Positions 30,867 to 42,870 of a DNA stretch of 64,000 nucleotides are shown here, one piece after another; positions within the stretch are counted from its first letter, which is position 1, and each line of letters begins with the position of its first letter. The DNA is from Gnetum montanum (Eukaryota; Streptophyta; Gnetopsida; Gnetales; Gnetaceae): contig MNCI01030541.1 in assembly GCA_015680685.1 (NCBI GenBank), positions 207,632-271,631 on the forward strand, given 5' to 3'. The notes under the pieces are model-generated. The model saw only the letters and a list, made by a program, of their open reading frames with translations, had not been told where the DNA came from and ran no database searches. The translations under genes and the position numbers were made by a program.

Positions 30867-30980
30867 AAAAAGGGGTGTTGAAAAGGGGCAGCTAAAGTAG
30901 AGTCGTCTAGAAAGTTTTGGTTGTAATATCAATATAAAATTGGGGTTTCTTTACACTAAAGAAAATTTATAAAAAAGAGG
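30867..30980 (+). repeat. LINE G right target duplication and second half of copia E right LTR
   Basis: AAAAAGGGGTGTTGA (30867-30881) repeats the end of the first LTR half. The next about 100 bases align with left LTR sequence around 13032-13062 and 16043-16130, then similarity stops near 30980. Confidence 0.8.
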
Positions 30981-30984
30981 GGAC

Positions 30985-32800
30985 AATCAAAAAAATTGAA
31001 CTTAATATAAACCAAAGTAAATTAATAGCTTACTTTATCCAAGCAGAGGCTCTTATGAAAGGAAGGACCTACCATACATTTGGTATTGACTAGGGAGCTC
31101 TCACAAATTCTTACCTTGGGATACCAATGTACTCTTGGAAGTGCTTTATAACCTAGACAACCTTGATTCAAAAAATCTAGAATTGTGTCAATCATTGGTC
31201 CTAAAATTTCTCTTCAAGGAAGGCAAGCTCATCTTGGCCACTTTGGTTCTTATGGTCAATTCTAGACACATTGCCTCTGTTTGCTTCCCTCCCTAGCATG
31301 TTGTCCAGAAGTTAAACCAAATCCTTTGGAATTTCAAATGGTCAAGGGGAAAGTGGGATCCAAAATGCACATTGTTGAATGGAAGAAGGTTCCAAGACCA
31401 CAAGCATGTGGATTACGACATCATTGTTGAACAGAAGAAGGTTCCAAGACCACAAGCATGATGACTTCATCATTTGGCGCAGCCTATGCATGCATTACGA
31501 CAACATTTCTTAGCTCTCTCTACCAAAACAAATTACAGCCAAACAACTCATCATTGCTAAGTATCTCCCAATGCATGAATGCCACATGATATGGAAGGGT
31601 CATGCACCAAAGAAAGTTAAAGTTTTTCTTTGGCTCCTCTACCATTAAGCTGTACCCACGAGCTCCTTTGTAATCATGGGCTACAAATAGCTGAAGACTA
31701 CCCTCTTTGCCATAAGGCCTCAACCGAAACCCAAGACCACCTATCCTTTAAATGTCAATAGTTGCACCAAGTTTGGGCCTTCAGCAAGCTCAACCCTTTT
31801 AATCATCTCACGGTTGATTCCCCTTCTCTAATCTTAATCTAATATCTATGAAAGATGCAGAATGCTTGTGTCTTCTAGTCTTTCCCAACTCCCTCACTGC
31901 TTTTCATTGTTCATTTTGCTTGGTAGCTCTAGAAGGAGGTCATCATTGCCATGGGTGCCACACCAACTTTTGAACCTGATTGTTGCTCCTACTAGGCCAA
32001 CAAATAGCTCTAGGTGATGGCTGTTGTAGTCAACTAGAGTGACCTACGTCTACTATCGAAAGGGCAACTTGAGCTCTAGAAAATGCAATTCTTTTGTTGC
32101 TGGTGTGACAATGAGACAATGTTTAGAGGAACCATGATTCTCCTCAAAAAGGAAGCCATCGCCAACTATTCAGGGCTTTCCCAAGTAGGGGAAATCATTA
32201 TCCTTATCTCCAAGAGCACACAAGACACTTCAAACCTCTTCCACGGTCTAGTCCCCCGCACCTCAACTGGACAAATCCCCAAGATATATCTTCCTCCATA
32301 TTGCAAGGTGTGCATTTTAGTTTCAATAGGTTTCTATAGCTAGGAAGACAAGTGCATCTACCAAAGTTTTTCCTTGTAGCTCTACAAAGAAAGCAAACTG
32401 GAAAACACTTGGGCCTTATGCTTGTCCTCTAGGATGCAACAAGGGCTTTCTATCTCCAGGAACAACCAAATCCCCCATAGTCTAAATGATTTCTCAAAGT
32501 ATATCATCATCATCTGCATGGTACTAAAGGTTCATCATCCACACCGAATGCCAGCTCTACTACCCCACATAATGGGAATCATCTCTCTTTGAGTCCATCT
32601 GCACTAGATCATATGCTAACACCTCTGACATAGTAAGCTAGCTTAGGAGACAACTAGAGGCTGACATGCAACTGCTATTGGAACAATAACTCAAAGAAAG
32701 GGAGAAACAAATCTAGAAAGAATGACTAGCCAAGTTTGAGGTTAGCCTCCAATAGGCAACACTAGAGGAGAAATGAGCAAGAGGCACAAAGACGCTAATG
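30985..32800 (+). mobile_element. LINE I, strongly decayed, lacking both ends
   Basis: Begins near the end of the reverse transcriptase (NSYLGIPMYSW near 31100) and passes ILWNFKWSRGK near 31335. The zinc-tail segment at 31580-31760 includes MIWKGHAPKKVKVFLWLLYH. The extension domain lies at about 31990-32340 and a coiled-coil stretch (LKEREKQI) at 32640-32790. The J-like module and 3' tail are absent. It has an internal 52-bp duplication at 31371-31470. It is AT-rich and full of stops, so probably among the oldest copies. It abuts the broken LTR of copia E, suggesting it truncated that LTR or was joined by deletion. Confidence 0.65.
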
Positions 32801-32946
32801 ATTGGTTCTCCATTTTGGGGAAGCAATATCTTCAAAATTTCTTCAATTAAATTTTATTTTCTTGCTTTCATTTTTATTTCCTCTTAAATAAATTAAAGCA
32901 ATAAGAAACCTTGCCAAGCCTTAAAAATTGGCATTAGAATACTTAC
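32801..32946. other. Intron sequence next to exon c
   Basis: AT-rich. It holds the 5' splice donor region of exon c (GTAAGT on the minus strand, at 32946-32941). The missing end of the copia E right LTR might lie here but I cannot align it. Confidence 0.45.
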
Positions 32947-33130
32947 ATCTGTTATTTCATGAAATCTTTCATGGTAGTAGCCTTTCCAAAATTTTAATGT
33001 TATAGTAGATGTCCTTTCACATTCACCGTTCTTTGAACAAGCAGCCTGCCCACCAAATTGAAATACTTTGCATTTGCAAAATGTGTCGAAGCAATTTGCA
33101 TACCCAGGAATTTTAAAAAGGCTTCCATCC
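32947..33130 (-). CDS. Exon c of MSS51/ZMYND15-like gene
   Basis: A 184-bp exon: acceptor CTTTCAG before 33130, donor GTAAGT after 32947. It encodes 61 full codons after completing an Arg shared with exon b (R-DGSLFKIPGY...). Visible are FCKCKVF, a second Cys pair (ACSKNGEC), ITLKFWKGYYHERFHEITD and no stops. This Cys-rich loop followed by V/I-T-L-x-x-W/H-x-G-x-Y-H-x-R matches the plant MSS51/ZMYND15 C-terminal domain between its FVGP and APN signatures. It joins exon d in phase 0 after a 20.1-kb intron, and exon b in phase 2 across 227 bp. Confidence 0.9.
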
Positions 33131-33357
33131 CTGAAAGAAAAAGCATCTTTTTTAAACATACAATTGTCAGTATACTATAAAATTACTGCAGTAAATTTCC
33201 AAATAAAACAAAAGGTCTTTGAGGTTAAAAATAGAGAGTATAGCCATGCAAGCATGGCACATGGTACACATGAATAATGAAAAAGCTATTTTATCATCAG
33301 AAGAAATATGATTCATAATAAATGTAAGACTATTATTTTGTGCATTCAATGAATAAC

Positions 33358-33466
33358 CTAAAACTAGGAACTTTCGGACCAACAAAATCAATATGGATCT
33401 GTGTTTCTGGAAAAAGAGCAGCGAGTTCCCCAAACACAGGAATCTGAGCCAATTCTTTCTCAGGGC
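33358..33466 (-). CDS. Exon b of MSS51/ZMYND15-like gene
   Basis: A 109-bp exon: acceptor CTATGCAG before 33466, donor GTTATT after 33358. It completes Gly from exon a (TTG G|GC CCT) and reads LGPEKELAQIPVFGELAALF, then PETQIHIDFVGPKVPSF, closing with AG that pairs with the first G of exon c. The LGPEKEL...FGEL.ALFP......FVGP run is characteristic of the MSS51/ZMYND15 C-terminal domain. The donor GTTATT departs from GTAAGT but is a usable GT. The open frame, in-phase joins on both sides and family match make this a strong call. Confidence 0.9.
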
Positions 33467-35559
33467 CTGCATAGATCAAGAAAAAAGAAGACTAAGATAC
33501 TTTTTTGGAAGAATATTAACCAATTTGATAAACAGGGAATTATATATAAATCCTTTAAAATAGACATTTCTGTTAGAAAAAAATATTTATATAATATTAT
33601 AATTTATTTAGTTTTTGCAAATTGATTTGAGCATATTAAAAAGATAGGCTGTTTTGCAGCCATCTTCCTTGATCCTTTATAGTGTTCTTCATGTTGCCAT
33701 ATGTCCATAAACAGAAATAAACACAATTATCCATGGGCCTAAGAATACTCTCACTTTCTACCAACAGTACCAATCCTTGTACCAAGGATCCTTGGCCCTT
33801 GTTCGTAATCGTTTTGCCAAAAATGCCTCAAATCATTATGGGTGTTTCTGATTCATTACAAACACAACTCTCATCCATGTTATTTAGATGTGAGAGTGCT
33901 AAGGACAGGTACTGAGATCCAAAAGGAAATAAAGGATTCAAAAATCCAAGATTTTAGCAACAATCTTAGTAATTTCCTGCAAGCATTATGAACATGATTA
34001 GGCAAGCAAGAAGAGAAGTTGAGAAAATCAGCCCATGTTGGCCATTATCAAACATATCAAAGAAGGATCATTTAACCTCCTTGCCCAAATTTTTTACTTA
34101 CTAGGAGGAATTAAACCTCCTTGCCCAAATTTTTTACTTACTAGGAGGAATTATCACATGTTGGATTACCATGCAGCACTAGTTTTCTTTCTTTCTGCTA
34201 TCTCCTGTAGCAGCCATAGTCTTCTCTTTTTTTCTGCTCAGCTACTTTACCTTGTGTTTTTCCTTTCACAGCCACATTCATTGCTATTGTATCTTTCTTT
34301 CCTACTCAGCTACTTCATGACACACCTTCTTGTCCCTTTTCCTTCTTTGGCTTCCTCCTTTTGTGGTTTCTTTTTTGCTTTTATCTCTTCTTTTTTTATC
34401 TCTCCTTCTCTCCCTGTTTGTTAGTGGAATAAAAGATAGGGGGTTGTTTCTTGTAACTAACTCTTTCTTAGAAACCATTTGTTTTCATTTTAAAGCTTTT
34501 TTTTTCCCACACCAGTAAGTCATGAGTTCAATTTTGTTCATAATCACTATCAAAATCAATAAAATATGTATATTCACATGTTGCAAGTTCAATTCCTAAA
34601 TCAACTATTTTTGACATTTTAGAATTCTGATTTTGCTAGATCTCAAGTTCAATTCCTCTTGATAATTATAGAACATTCAAGCATGATATCCATCCCTATA
34701 CCTTTAAGGATTGTCATAAGATGCAAAAAAAGAGGTTTCAAAATAGACTTATGATAGGGGCAAGTTTAGGATGCATAATCAAATAAGACACCTTTTTTAG
34801 GCTACCAATGATGTGAAATTTCCCATCATTTTACAAGCCTTGAAAGGTCATCATGTAACCTTTCTACAACCGCGAAGGGGATTTAAAACTAAAAAGAACA
34901 ATGCATCACAATTAAATGGAGCATTTCATATGCTTATAAAAATAAAATACAAAGCTTTGGAATTTGCCCACAATATCCCTGATTCATGGTTCAAAATCCT
35001 CCAACTTGATTCATAGGTCAAATTCCTCAGTAATGAGCATTATCTTGTATTTCCTTTTTTAATCATTTACATTTCAATATTCTTGTTTTAGCACTGAAGC
35101 ACACCTTATACTATTGTCCTCTCTTTTTCTTTTGTTTCTCAGCCTCTTTGCTGAAATAGAACCGTAAATATTTCATTTTTCCATTTATTTATTTAAAAAC
35201 ATTCCTAGCATGCATTTTAAAGCATATTTCTTATAGATCAATTATTTAAACATTTAAACATAATAGATATAAAAATCAGGCTAACAAATTTATTGCTATT
35301 CCAATCAATCACTCTTATCATAGTCCAATCTTAATAGCAAAGTACACACAACCTCATAACAAAACATGCACACACACAGAGAAAGACTATTACAATCATC
35401 AACATGAAAACTTAAGAAAACATGGTTTGTTACAGTCCATTTGTTATGTTTTATGTTATGTATTTAAAGTGTTTGTCAGATTATTTCATTAGCAAGCCCT
35501 TAAAAGTAAGTGCCTTTTATGTTTCATAGGTCCTATGTCGTATGTTACGTATTAAACGT
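33467..35559. other. Intron sequence, low-complexity and AT-rich
   Basis: Start of the 23.5-kb intron as read on the plus strand. It holds a 40-bp tandem duplication (34074-34152), a T/C-rich stretch with long hydrophobic readings (34180-34440) that I regard as non-coding, and no recognisable element before about 35560. Confidence 0.5.
34074..34152 (+). repeat. Two tandem copies of a 40-bp unit
   Basis: AACCTCCTTGCCCAAATTTT begins both copies (34074 and 34114), and the units are near-identical. Confidence 0.9.
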
Positions 35560-36448
35560 TAGGCTGTGCAAGTCTCCAAAATAGGAAAGTTTCTAAAAGG
35601 TTCCAATGGTTCAAGCCATGCAAAAAAGGAAAGTTGTGGACACCCATACTGTAAGTGGGGATGCCCCCACTCAAATTTAGAAGATAATATCAAAGGAAAG
35701 GCTTCTATCCAAGGTATGAAAGCAACAATAATTCAAGAAGAAATTATCTTTATTATTCACATTGCAAGAAAGCAGGTCATAGTAAGAATAGATGCTGGTT
35801 CAAAATTGGATTTTCATCAATCACACATAAAGATTCCATTTCAATAATTTGTGAAGATTATTGTGCTTCCAATTCTTAATCATTGGCCTTATCTTGTACC
35901 TTGAAAGACAAAGGAAAGTCACTTGAAGCAGGGGCAGTCAACTTTTCAGCCTTCAAAACATCTCAGGAGGTTCACCTTCAACATGGATCATTGATAGCGG
36001 TTGAGCAACAACATGACACCTGAAAGTAAGCCTACCATATTTAAATCACATCACCTTTGCTCCATTAAAGTAAGAGATGACATTCATGTCCCTATTGAAG
36101 GTGTTGGAGATGTTCAAATGACTTTATGCCTCCTCAAGCAAGCAAACTTGCCAAGCATTTTTGGAGTGAAGTTCTTCAAACTAGCACATTTCAAGCTAAT
36201 CCAATTTCCTAAGAAAAAACCCCATTTCAAGATGTAACAGCTTGGAACCTTGAATCTAATTTATTGAGTAAAGCCAACATTGGTTTCCTCTTAGTATTCT
36301 ACCAAAATTAAATCCACAATGCACTTACAAATCAAGCATAGTGCCTTCTAATCCAATTTTTGAAAATCTTCATCAATCATAAAAGGAGATTTTCCAGTTA
36401 AAACATCTTATTCCTTTATATATAATAAATCTACAACCTTCATCTTCC
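35560..36448 (+). mobile_element. Ty1/copia element K, left part (gag knuckle and protease), decayed
   Basis: The gag end near 35750 reads YYSHCKKAGHSKNRCWFK, a CCHC knuckle whose first Cys has become Ser or is lost. The protease entry near 35977 reads STWIIDSG, followed after a frameshift by NNMTPESKPTIFKSHHLC (35998-36060) and VPIEGVGDVQM, the standard copia D-S-G-A-S-x-H-M-T order. LINE J splits the element, which seems to resume at 43194. No LTR was identified with confidence. Confidence 0.75.
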
Positions 36449-36466
36449 AAAAGCTATAAAAACTTC
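36449..36466 (+). repeat. Left target-site duplication of LINE J
   Basis: AAAAGCTATAAAAACTTC, identical to 43176-43193. Confidence 0.93.
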
Positions 36467-36470
36467 AAGG

Positions 36471-38084
36471 GGGGCTAGACATGATGAGCGGGAACAAGAG
36501 AGAGAGAGGGTAGGGTTGGTGTGCAATGCAACTCCGGTGCATAAGACAAGGTGACATCGGGTCTGTGTGGAGCTGATGGAGCATCAAACTCTAGGGGCTT
36601 GATAGGTAGTAAGCGAGTGTCCGTGGGTGGAGAGAGGACATTTGAGGAGGGCCCTCTTTTAATGGACGGTGGGTTGCACAAATGGGAGTTTGGGATCTAA
36701 GGGTGCTGATGGTACCCACTTTGTTGGGGGCCCTAAGGCAGGAGGAGTCGAGGCATGTGTCAGAGGAGAGGATTCCATGCAACTTTAGATCAAAATGGTC
36801 TCCAACAAAAGGATTCAAACTTCAGAGCATAGCCTTATTGGAAAGTTCGTTTAGGTAGGCGCATGCCCTAAATCGAAAGTGGTTCGAAAGTGGGCAGCAG
36901 CGCAGTGGAGCTTTTGTTTGGTGGTGGCTTGAAGCCTCCGCAAACAATTGTTGTTCATCATTCTGACCATTTCAAATCAAGATCAAGTGTCGTAGGGTGG
37001 GCCTTGGTTTTTCGAAGCCAAGGGTTTGGCCTTGACCCAGTGGCACCCGGGGGCACATTGTGACCCTGATTTGTTCTCTAGGCCTCTAGTGTGGGTGTGG
37101 GTTTTCAGGATCCCTTGGGAGATGTGGACATCTGCTTTCCTATGAGTGTTGGTAGGGTTTCTTGGGGAGTTCATCTCCTTCAATAAGCCCATCGCATCGT
37201 TGGACAGGATGGGTTATGCACATTTTTGTGTCTAAAGGTCCCTACTGCCAAGGGATCTAGTACAAGAGGTTGTTCTGGACTTGCCATCTAGAGAGGAGAA
37301 AATTTAGGTAGAATACAAGAATGCAATGACTAATGCACCTGCGGTGCAATGACCTTCACTGATCCCTTGTGGTGTGTATGGTAAGGCAGGCCACACAATG
37401 GAGGCTTGTTAGGTGGCCCACAATGCTCAAGGCTTGAAGAAATTTGGTGATGGTTGGATAGTTCTTACTCTACTCAAAGGGGGAAGGGGAGGAGGGGCAA
37501 GGGGAACAACCTCGAAATCCTATGCAAGGGCAACCTCAAAACCTGACACAAGGGCCATCTTGAAATCCTTCAGCATATCCAAGGGAGATGTCAATTGATC
37601 CCAAGGAATATGCAGGGGTTGGAGGGGTAGGAAACCCTAAAAAAAGAGGGACCACCCTCTGTGAGGTCATGAGGAAGGCAACCCCAATGTCCCCCATTCG
37701 GGGTGAGACGATGCAAACTCTGATGTCTTATAGAGGAGATGAGCATGTTTTTGGGGGTGATAAGAAGGTTCCTGCAACGCCGGTATTGCCTACACACAGG
37801 GAGAGCAAGACTCTGGGAGGATCTAAGAGGGCTTCGAGGGGGTGCCTTCCTCCTTTGCGGAGTTGGGTGTTGCTGCTCCGAGGGAGTTCTATGCCTTCTA
37901 TGTCATAGATTGGGAGGGGGGTGCTTCATTGAAGGGGGCCTTTCCAATCTCCCCAAACTCAAATAAGGTCAGTAGACCACCGGGCCTTGTGTCCTAGACA
38001 AAGAAGACACAGAGGGAGATTGACTTGGGGCTCCAAAAGACCATCCAAGATGTTTACAAAAGGCACTTTTTCAACAAACCATGA
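36471..38084 (+). pseudogene. LINE J ORF1 (DUF4283), decayed
   Basis: DUF4283 traces in shifting frames: SLIGKFV near 36827, LLFIILTISNQDQVS near 36945, IPWEMWTSAFL near 37100, FCVYRSLLPRDLVQEVVL-like text near 37225 and VEYKNA near 37305. A knuckle-like C-G-V-x-G-K-x-G-H-x-x-x-x-C lies near 37370-37410. The linker holds repeated EQPRNPMQGQPQNLTQGP-type text (37500-37575). The C-terminus has the conserved LGLQKTIQDVYKRHFFNKP, with the stop overlapping the ORF2 start (ATGA at 38081-38084). Confidence 0.78.
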
Positions 38085-41000
38085 GAATCCTCTCATGGAA
38101 CTGCAAGGGGCAAGGTACACCCTACAAGCACCGTACCCTCAAGGAAATAGTTCACAAAGAATGCTATGATGTTGTGTGTTTAAAAGAAACCAAACTCCAG
38201 CAGCAGGAGCTTCATTGGTTAAGTTGGCCTGGCTAGAGTTATCATTTTCTAGATTGTTGGGAAAAAGCTGAGGGGTTAACGTCCCTATCAAGATGGCCCT
38301 TTGAGATGGTGGATGATTCCTTGTGGAGCATCACTATTTGTTTTCACCAAACAAGAGTCTGGCTTGCGAATTTTTATGGGGCCCAACAGTGGGAGGAGTG
38401 GTTTAGAAAATTGCAATTGGTTGCTCCCTTGATCTTAGACTAGAAAAACAAGATTCTAGTTGATGACTTCAACCAAAGATTTTACACATGGGAAAAGTCT
38501 AATGGCAGCATTCTGGAGCCTCCAGGTGCTCAGTCTTTCCAAGATTTTCTTCTCTCCCATGCGCTAGTGGATTTGTGCATCATGGGATGTCAATTCACGT
38601 GGTGCAATCAAAGGAAAGGTCCTAACAAAATCTTTATGGGGCCCAACAATGGGAGGAGTGGTTTAGAAAATTCCAATTGGTTGCTCCCCTGATCTTAGAC
38701 TAGAAAAACAAGATTCTAGTCGATGACTTCAACCAAAGATTTTACACATGGGAAAAGTCTAATGGCAGCATTCTGGAGCCTCTAGGTGCTCAGTCTTTCC
38801 AAGATTTTCTTCTCTCCCATGCGCTGGTGGATTTGCGCATCATGGGATGTCAATTCACGTGGTGCAATCAAAGGAAAGGTCATAACAAAATCTTGACAAG
38901 AATTAACAAGGTTTGGATGGGGGTGAGCCTGCTCATGGATCGGGGGTGAATATCCAAGGAAAAAGAATGTGTGGCTTCTGACCACATGCCTCTTTTATGT
39001 TTGTCGGGTGCCTAGATGCAGGGGGGGCTGATGCCATTCAGATTTGAACCATTATGGTTAACGAAACCATGGTTGCAACTATTAGTCAAGGAGATTTGGA
39101 GAGACTACCTCTCACACATTGACCCTAGGGAATTCCTTAAGCAAGGTCTAACCTTGCTGAAATTGTGTATTAGGGGGCTCAAATCTGAAGACAAGTGTTG
39201 CTTCCAGTCCTGCCAGAGTCAACTGTTCGAGAAATTGGCAGCTATTCAGAGGACACAGGAGCAAGGCTTTACTCAGGAGGAGGACAAGGGGAAGGCATTT
39301 AAGGCACTCTAGAATATGACAAGGAGGAGGAAATTTATTGGAGGCAACGGAGATAGGCGTGTTGGCTTTGGGAGGGGGATAGAAACACATGTTTCTTCTT
39401 TACAGCAGCTCATTCTACGCAGATGTCCAAACAAGTGAATAGTATAATGGTTGTTGGTACCACGATGAAGGGAAAGCAAGAAGTTGCACAAGCGATGTTG
39501 GACTACTAGTCAAGTATCTAGAAGCGGAAGGTGACAATGCCTCTAACAATAGATATTGGGCAAGCACTGGATGAGGAGGATAATCGACAATTGTTGGTCC
39601 CCTTCAACTGTGCAAAACTTGGGGAGGCCCTTGCTTCTATCAACTGGGGTGGGGGGTGTGTGTGTGTGGTGTGGGAGAGAGCCTAGTCTTGATGGATGGT
39701 CGATTGAGTTTTTTCAAGCCTTCATTAACATGATGGAGGATAATATATTGGATGCCTTTAACACGATGTTGTTTTGGCAGCGGGCATGGTGGGAACTCAA
39801 TTGTTCTTAGCTAGTGATTATCCCGAAAACAGCCAACCCTTTGACACCCACACATTTCTGGCCTATTAGGGTCTATAAAATGCTACTTCGGCTATTCACA
39901 AAGATGTTGGTGGCTTAGTTGGCCCCTCTAATGCCCAGACTAATTGGCGAGCAACGGGCTGGTCTTGTCAAGGGGAGATATATTCAAGACCAAATTATCT
40001 TGGTGCAAGCAATGATGCACTTGCTCAAAGTGGCTAGATTTCTAGGTATGTGCCTTAAGTTAGATATTACTGAAGCTTATAACACAATGTCCAAGAGTGC
40101 CCTTCGGGAGATCATGTTGAGGAAAGGTTTCCACTCGCATTTCATGGATTTTTGCTTGCATATTCAAAGGTCAGGTACCTTTTCACTTGATCTGAAGGGG
40201 AGACTTTGGGGGTTTGCCTCCCCTAGTAAAGGGTTACAGCATGGGGACACCTTGTCACCATATCTATTTATTCTTGTTATGGACATGATGTGTGCCTATT
40301 GCATGGTAGAGGAGGTTAGAGGTCTAAATATTGGGGGTGTCAATTGCCTAGTGAAACATTATGCTAATGACACCATTTTGTTTTCTTAGGTGGTGGTTTT
40401 CCAGGTGCTAGTGATTAATCGAGCTCTTTAGTGAATGGTGGAGGAACTAGGATTGAAGATTAATCATGGCAAGTCCACAATTCATCTGCTCAATGTGGAT
40501 GCGGTGATTCGACGGAGGATTGTGCAATTGTTGGGGGTTTTATAGGGGTCTATAGAAGATTGTTACATGGGGCTCCCTCTATACAACTAGCATCGGTGGC
40601 ATGTGAGGAGGCCTCATTCGGAGAATGAAATATAGAATTGTTCATTGGACCACTTGGTTTCTTTCCCAAGCTAGGTGATTACTTTTAGCTAAGTTGGTTC
40701 ATTCCGCTATGGCCGAGTATACGACTTCAGTTGCCTCCCCTCCAGCCAATGTTATTCAGAAAGCTCATCAACTTGTTCGAGACTTTACCTGGTTGGGGGA
40801 TAAAGGGGGTAGTCGGTTGCATCTAGCATGGGATACTATGGCCAAACTGAAGGACACTAGGGGGCTTGGAATACTCTAATTCAAGGACACCATTACTCTG
40901 GGGTTCCAAGGGCTCCTTAGATGTCTGCTTCACCAAGGGCACCACCCAACACAATGGATTCTAATTATGTAGCATAAGTATCGGTAGTGGGAAGCGTCTA

Positions 41001-42870
41001 GACATGATTTGCATATTTGGCGAGCCTTGTATTTGCACACACAGGAGATGCTAATGGTAAGGCTTGTAAATGTGCAACCAACACAACTTACCCAATATAA
41101 GTACCAAGCAACCAAGGGATGACAACATTTATAGAAAGGACAACTCCCCGAGAAAATAAAAATGTTTATTTGAATGGTGTATCACATAGCAATCCCTATG
41201 TGGCATAAATTACAATGACAAGGATGATTGTGCGTGCCATGTGTCCCCTTTGCATGGCAAGGGACGAGATGATCATGCATTTTGTGCAGGAATGCTCTTA
41301 TTTAGCTCAAGTATGGCAGGCTGCAAATCATTCGCATTAGACAACTTTGGACAAAGATTCTCATGCTACAGCAATTTTGCGGCAACTTTGGAAGATGCAA
41401 AATCACTGGATCTTCAAGGAAGTTTTCCCACCAACTCCGACACAAGTTGCTGTTGTGGGTGTCAAGCTATGGAGGGAGACACATCTTGCAATGGGGGTTA
41501 CACCCATGCATGAGCCATCTTGCAAGGAATACTAAACAAATCTGGTGCTCTGGAACTTGGTGACATGAGCCAAGTGGGTGGATGTGCTGGGGTTACTCCA
41601 GGGTAATCCCAATCTCAAAGATGGTCCATTCTTGACAAATTGGCTCTGGGAGATCACCTTATTTTGGGGGGTGCGTATAGAGCTAATCGAGGAGGCTATC
41701 ACCCATTACCTAAATGTGCCGACGGAGGGAGAGGAGGTGCTGCTGCAAAGGAGGGGTTTACAAGATGCACAGGAGTTGATGCTCGAACCCCTTTGGTAGG
41801 ACATGGCAATCCTAGTGGACCACTTCTTTGTCCACTTCGTCAACGCATGAAAATTGCTTGAAGTGCATTTCAATCTCATGCATCGCCTGAGGGGGTATGT
41901 GATGAATTTGCCTTGTTACTTCCTAGCCATTCTATGCAGGCAGTGGAGGGGCACTCACTCAAGCCTTATTTTGGCCCTCTTGTGGGCAATGCGGGGAGGG
42001 ACTTGGTCCCCACCAAGGGCTCCCTCTGTTTGGGTCGTGTCAGCCATCGGTGGTAGACCTTACAACTAATTCAAGGGATTCAAATGACAAGAGCTACTAG
42101 GGGCGACGACAGCAAGGGAGAGGATTCATGACATGGGGCTTTTGGGGGCTGACTTGGGGGGAAGCCCTCACACCCCCAGGACAGAGGAGCCACTTTTGCT
42201 GTAGTAGGGTCAAAGGTGACACCAAAGCTGTGAGTGCTGATAGGTGGGCACCTATGGAGGAGACAGGATTAGAGGTGGTGGAGCACGTTTTGGGAGGAAA
42301 GGCTCCAACAACGAGAAAGGGAGTTCCAATGGCAGCTAGAACAACTGACTCAAAGGTACGAGGAGGCTGCTAAGAAGGAGAGGATCCACTGTGATCTAGT
42401 GGAAGCAATGGCCTTGCATGCATTAGAAGAGAACCTTAAGTAGAAGATCTAGGTCAGACTCCAGGAGGAGGCATGACTTTACATCGGTTCAACTAGAAAA
42501 ATGCATTGTTGGAGGTGCAGCCGTGGGAGGAGCAAAAGCGTCAAGAGGAGGAGCAGAAGGTGGCCTAGATCTAGCAGCAACTTCATCAAGTGCACGAAAG
42601 TAGTACACACTTTTGGCTTAGGGAGGAGTGTTGCCCCTATCATAATGAATATTGGACACAACATGCCATGGGGAGCGCTAAGGAGACACATTAGGCGATA
42701 GGGGAAGGAGTTGCACGTAGACAGAGAAGGGAACGCAACGGAGTGTGCAAGAAAAGAGGGAGCCTTCAAGGAATTCCAGCAAGCAACAACATTCATGGAC
42801 ACTGAACACCACAGAGTGGTTTTGGATGCTATTCACAGCCTAGAGTAGAGCTTTTGCCATTGCACAAGGC
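38081..42870 (+). pseudogene. LINE J ORF2 with YAND reverse transcriptase and HVD J-like module
   Basis: The endonuclease starts MRILSWNCKGQGTPYK at 38081, with VCLKETK near 38180 and VDDFNQRFY near 38460 (Gly of GDFN lost). Reverse transcriptase: PLMPRLIGEQRAGLVKGRYI near 39925, CLKLDITEAYNTMS near 40050, LQHGDTLSPYLFILVMD near 40240, and YAND at 40360-40371 with the first Asp changed. The zinc-tail segment lies near 41110-41320 (PLCM, MHFVQEC). Extension domain: GLLQGNPNLKDGPFLTNWLW near 41585 to LILALL near 41970. The coiled coil covers 42170-42480. J-like module: MNIGHNMPWGALRRHIRR, LHVDREG with HVD at 42714-42722, FKEFQQATTFMDTEHHRVVL. Many TAG stops. Confidence 0.82.
38373..38892 (+). 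repeat. 260-bp tandem duplication in the LINE J endonuclease region
   Basis: TTTATGGGGCCCAACA begins both units (38373 and 38633), with only a few differences. It doubles the endonuclease segment from NFYGAQQWEEW through the QFTWCNQRKG motif. It may be a recent local duplication or an assembly error. Confidence 0.9.

Larger units (their letters stand above)
12931..30980 (+). mobile_element. Ty1/copia element E with both LTRs interrupted by LINEs
   Basis: The left LTR begins TGTTGAAAGTGAA at 12931, pauses at 13067 for LINE F, resumes at 16043 and ends AACA at 16333. The primer-binding site follows at 16336, then a 2-kb internal region, then the polypurine tract, and the right LTR begins TGTTGGAAGTGAA at 18329. 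The right LTR pauses at 18438 for LINE G, resumes after 30881 and is cut near 30980, where LINE I similarity starts. The two halves of each LTR align with each other (for example GGTGTTGAAAAGGGGCAG at about 13032 and 30874, and TTTTAGTTGTAATATCAA against TTTTGGTTGTAATATCAA). Without its passengers the element is only about 2.8 kb. No right-hand target duplication was found. Confidence 0.85.

Noticed and set aside
30985-31130. Continuation of the copia E right LTR through to a target duplication
   Set aside because: Similarity to the left LTR stops near 30980 and LINE RT text starts soon after; I found no CAATT partner to the left flank.
34035-34424. Hydrophobic 129-codon frame resembling a membrane protein
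   Set aside because: T/C-rich low-complexity intron DNA gives Phe/Leu/Ser text automatically; part of it is a tandem repeat.
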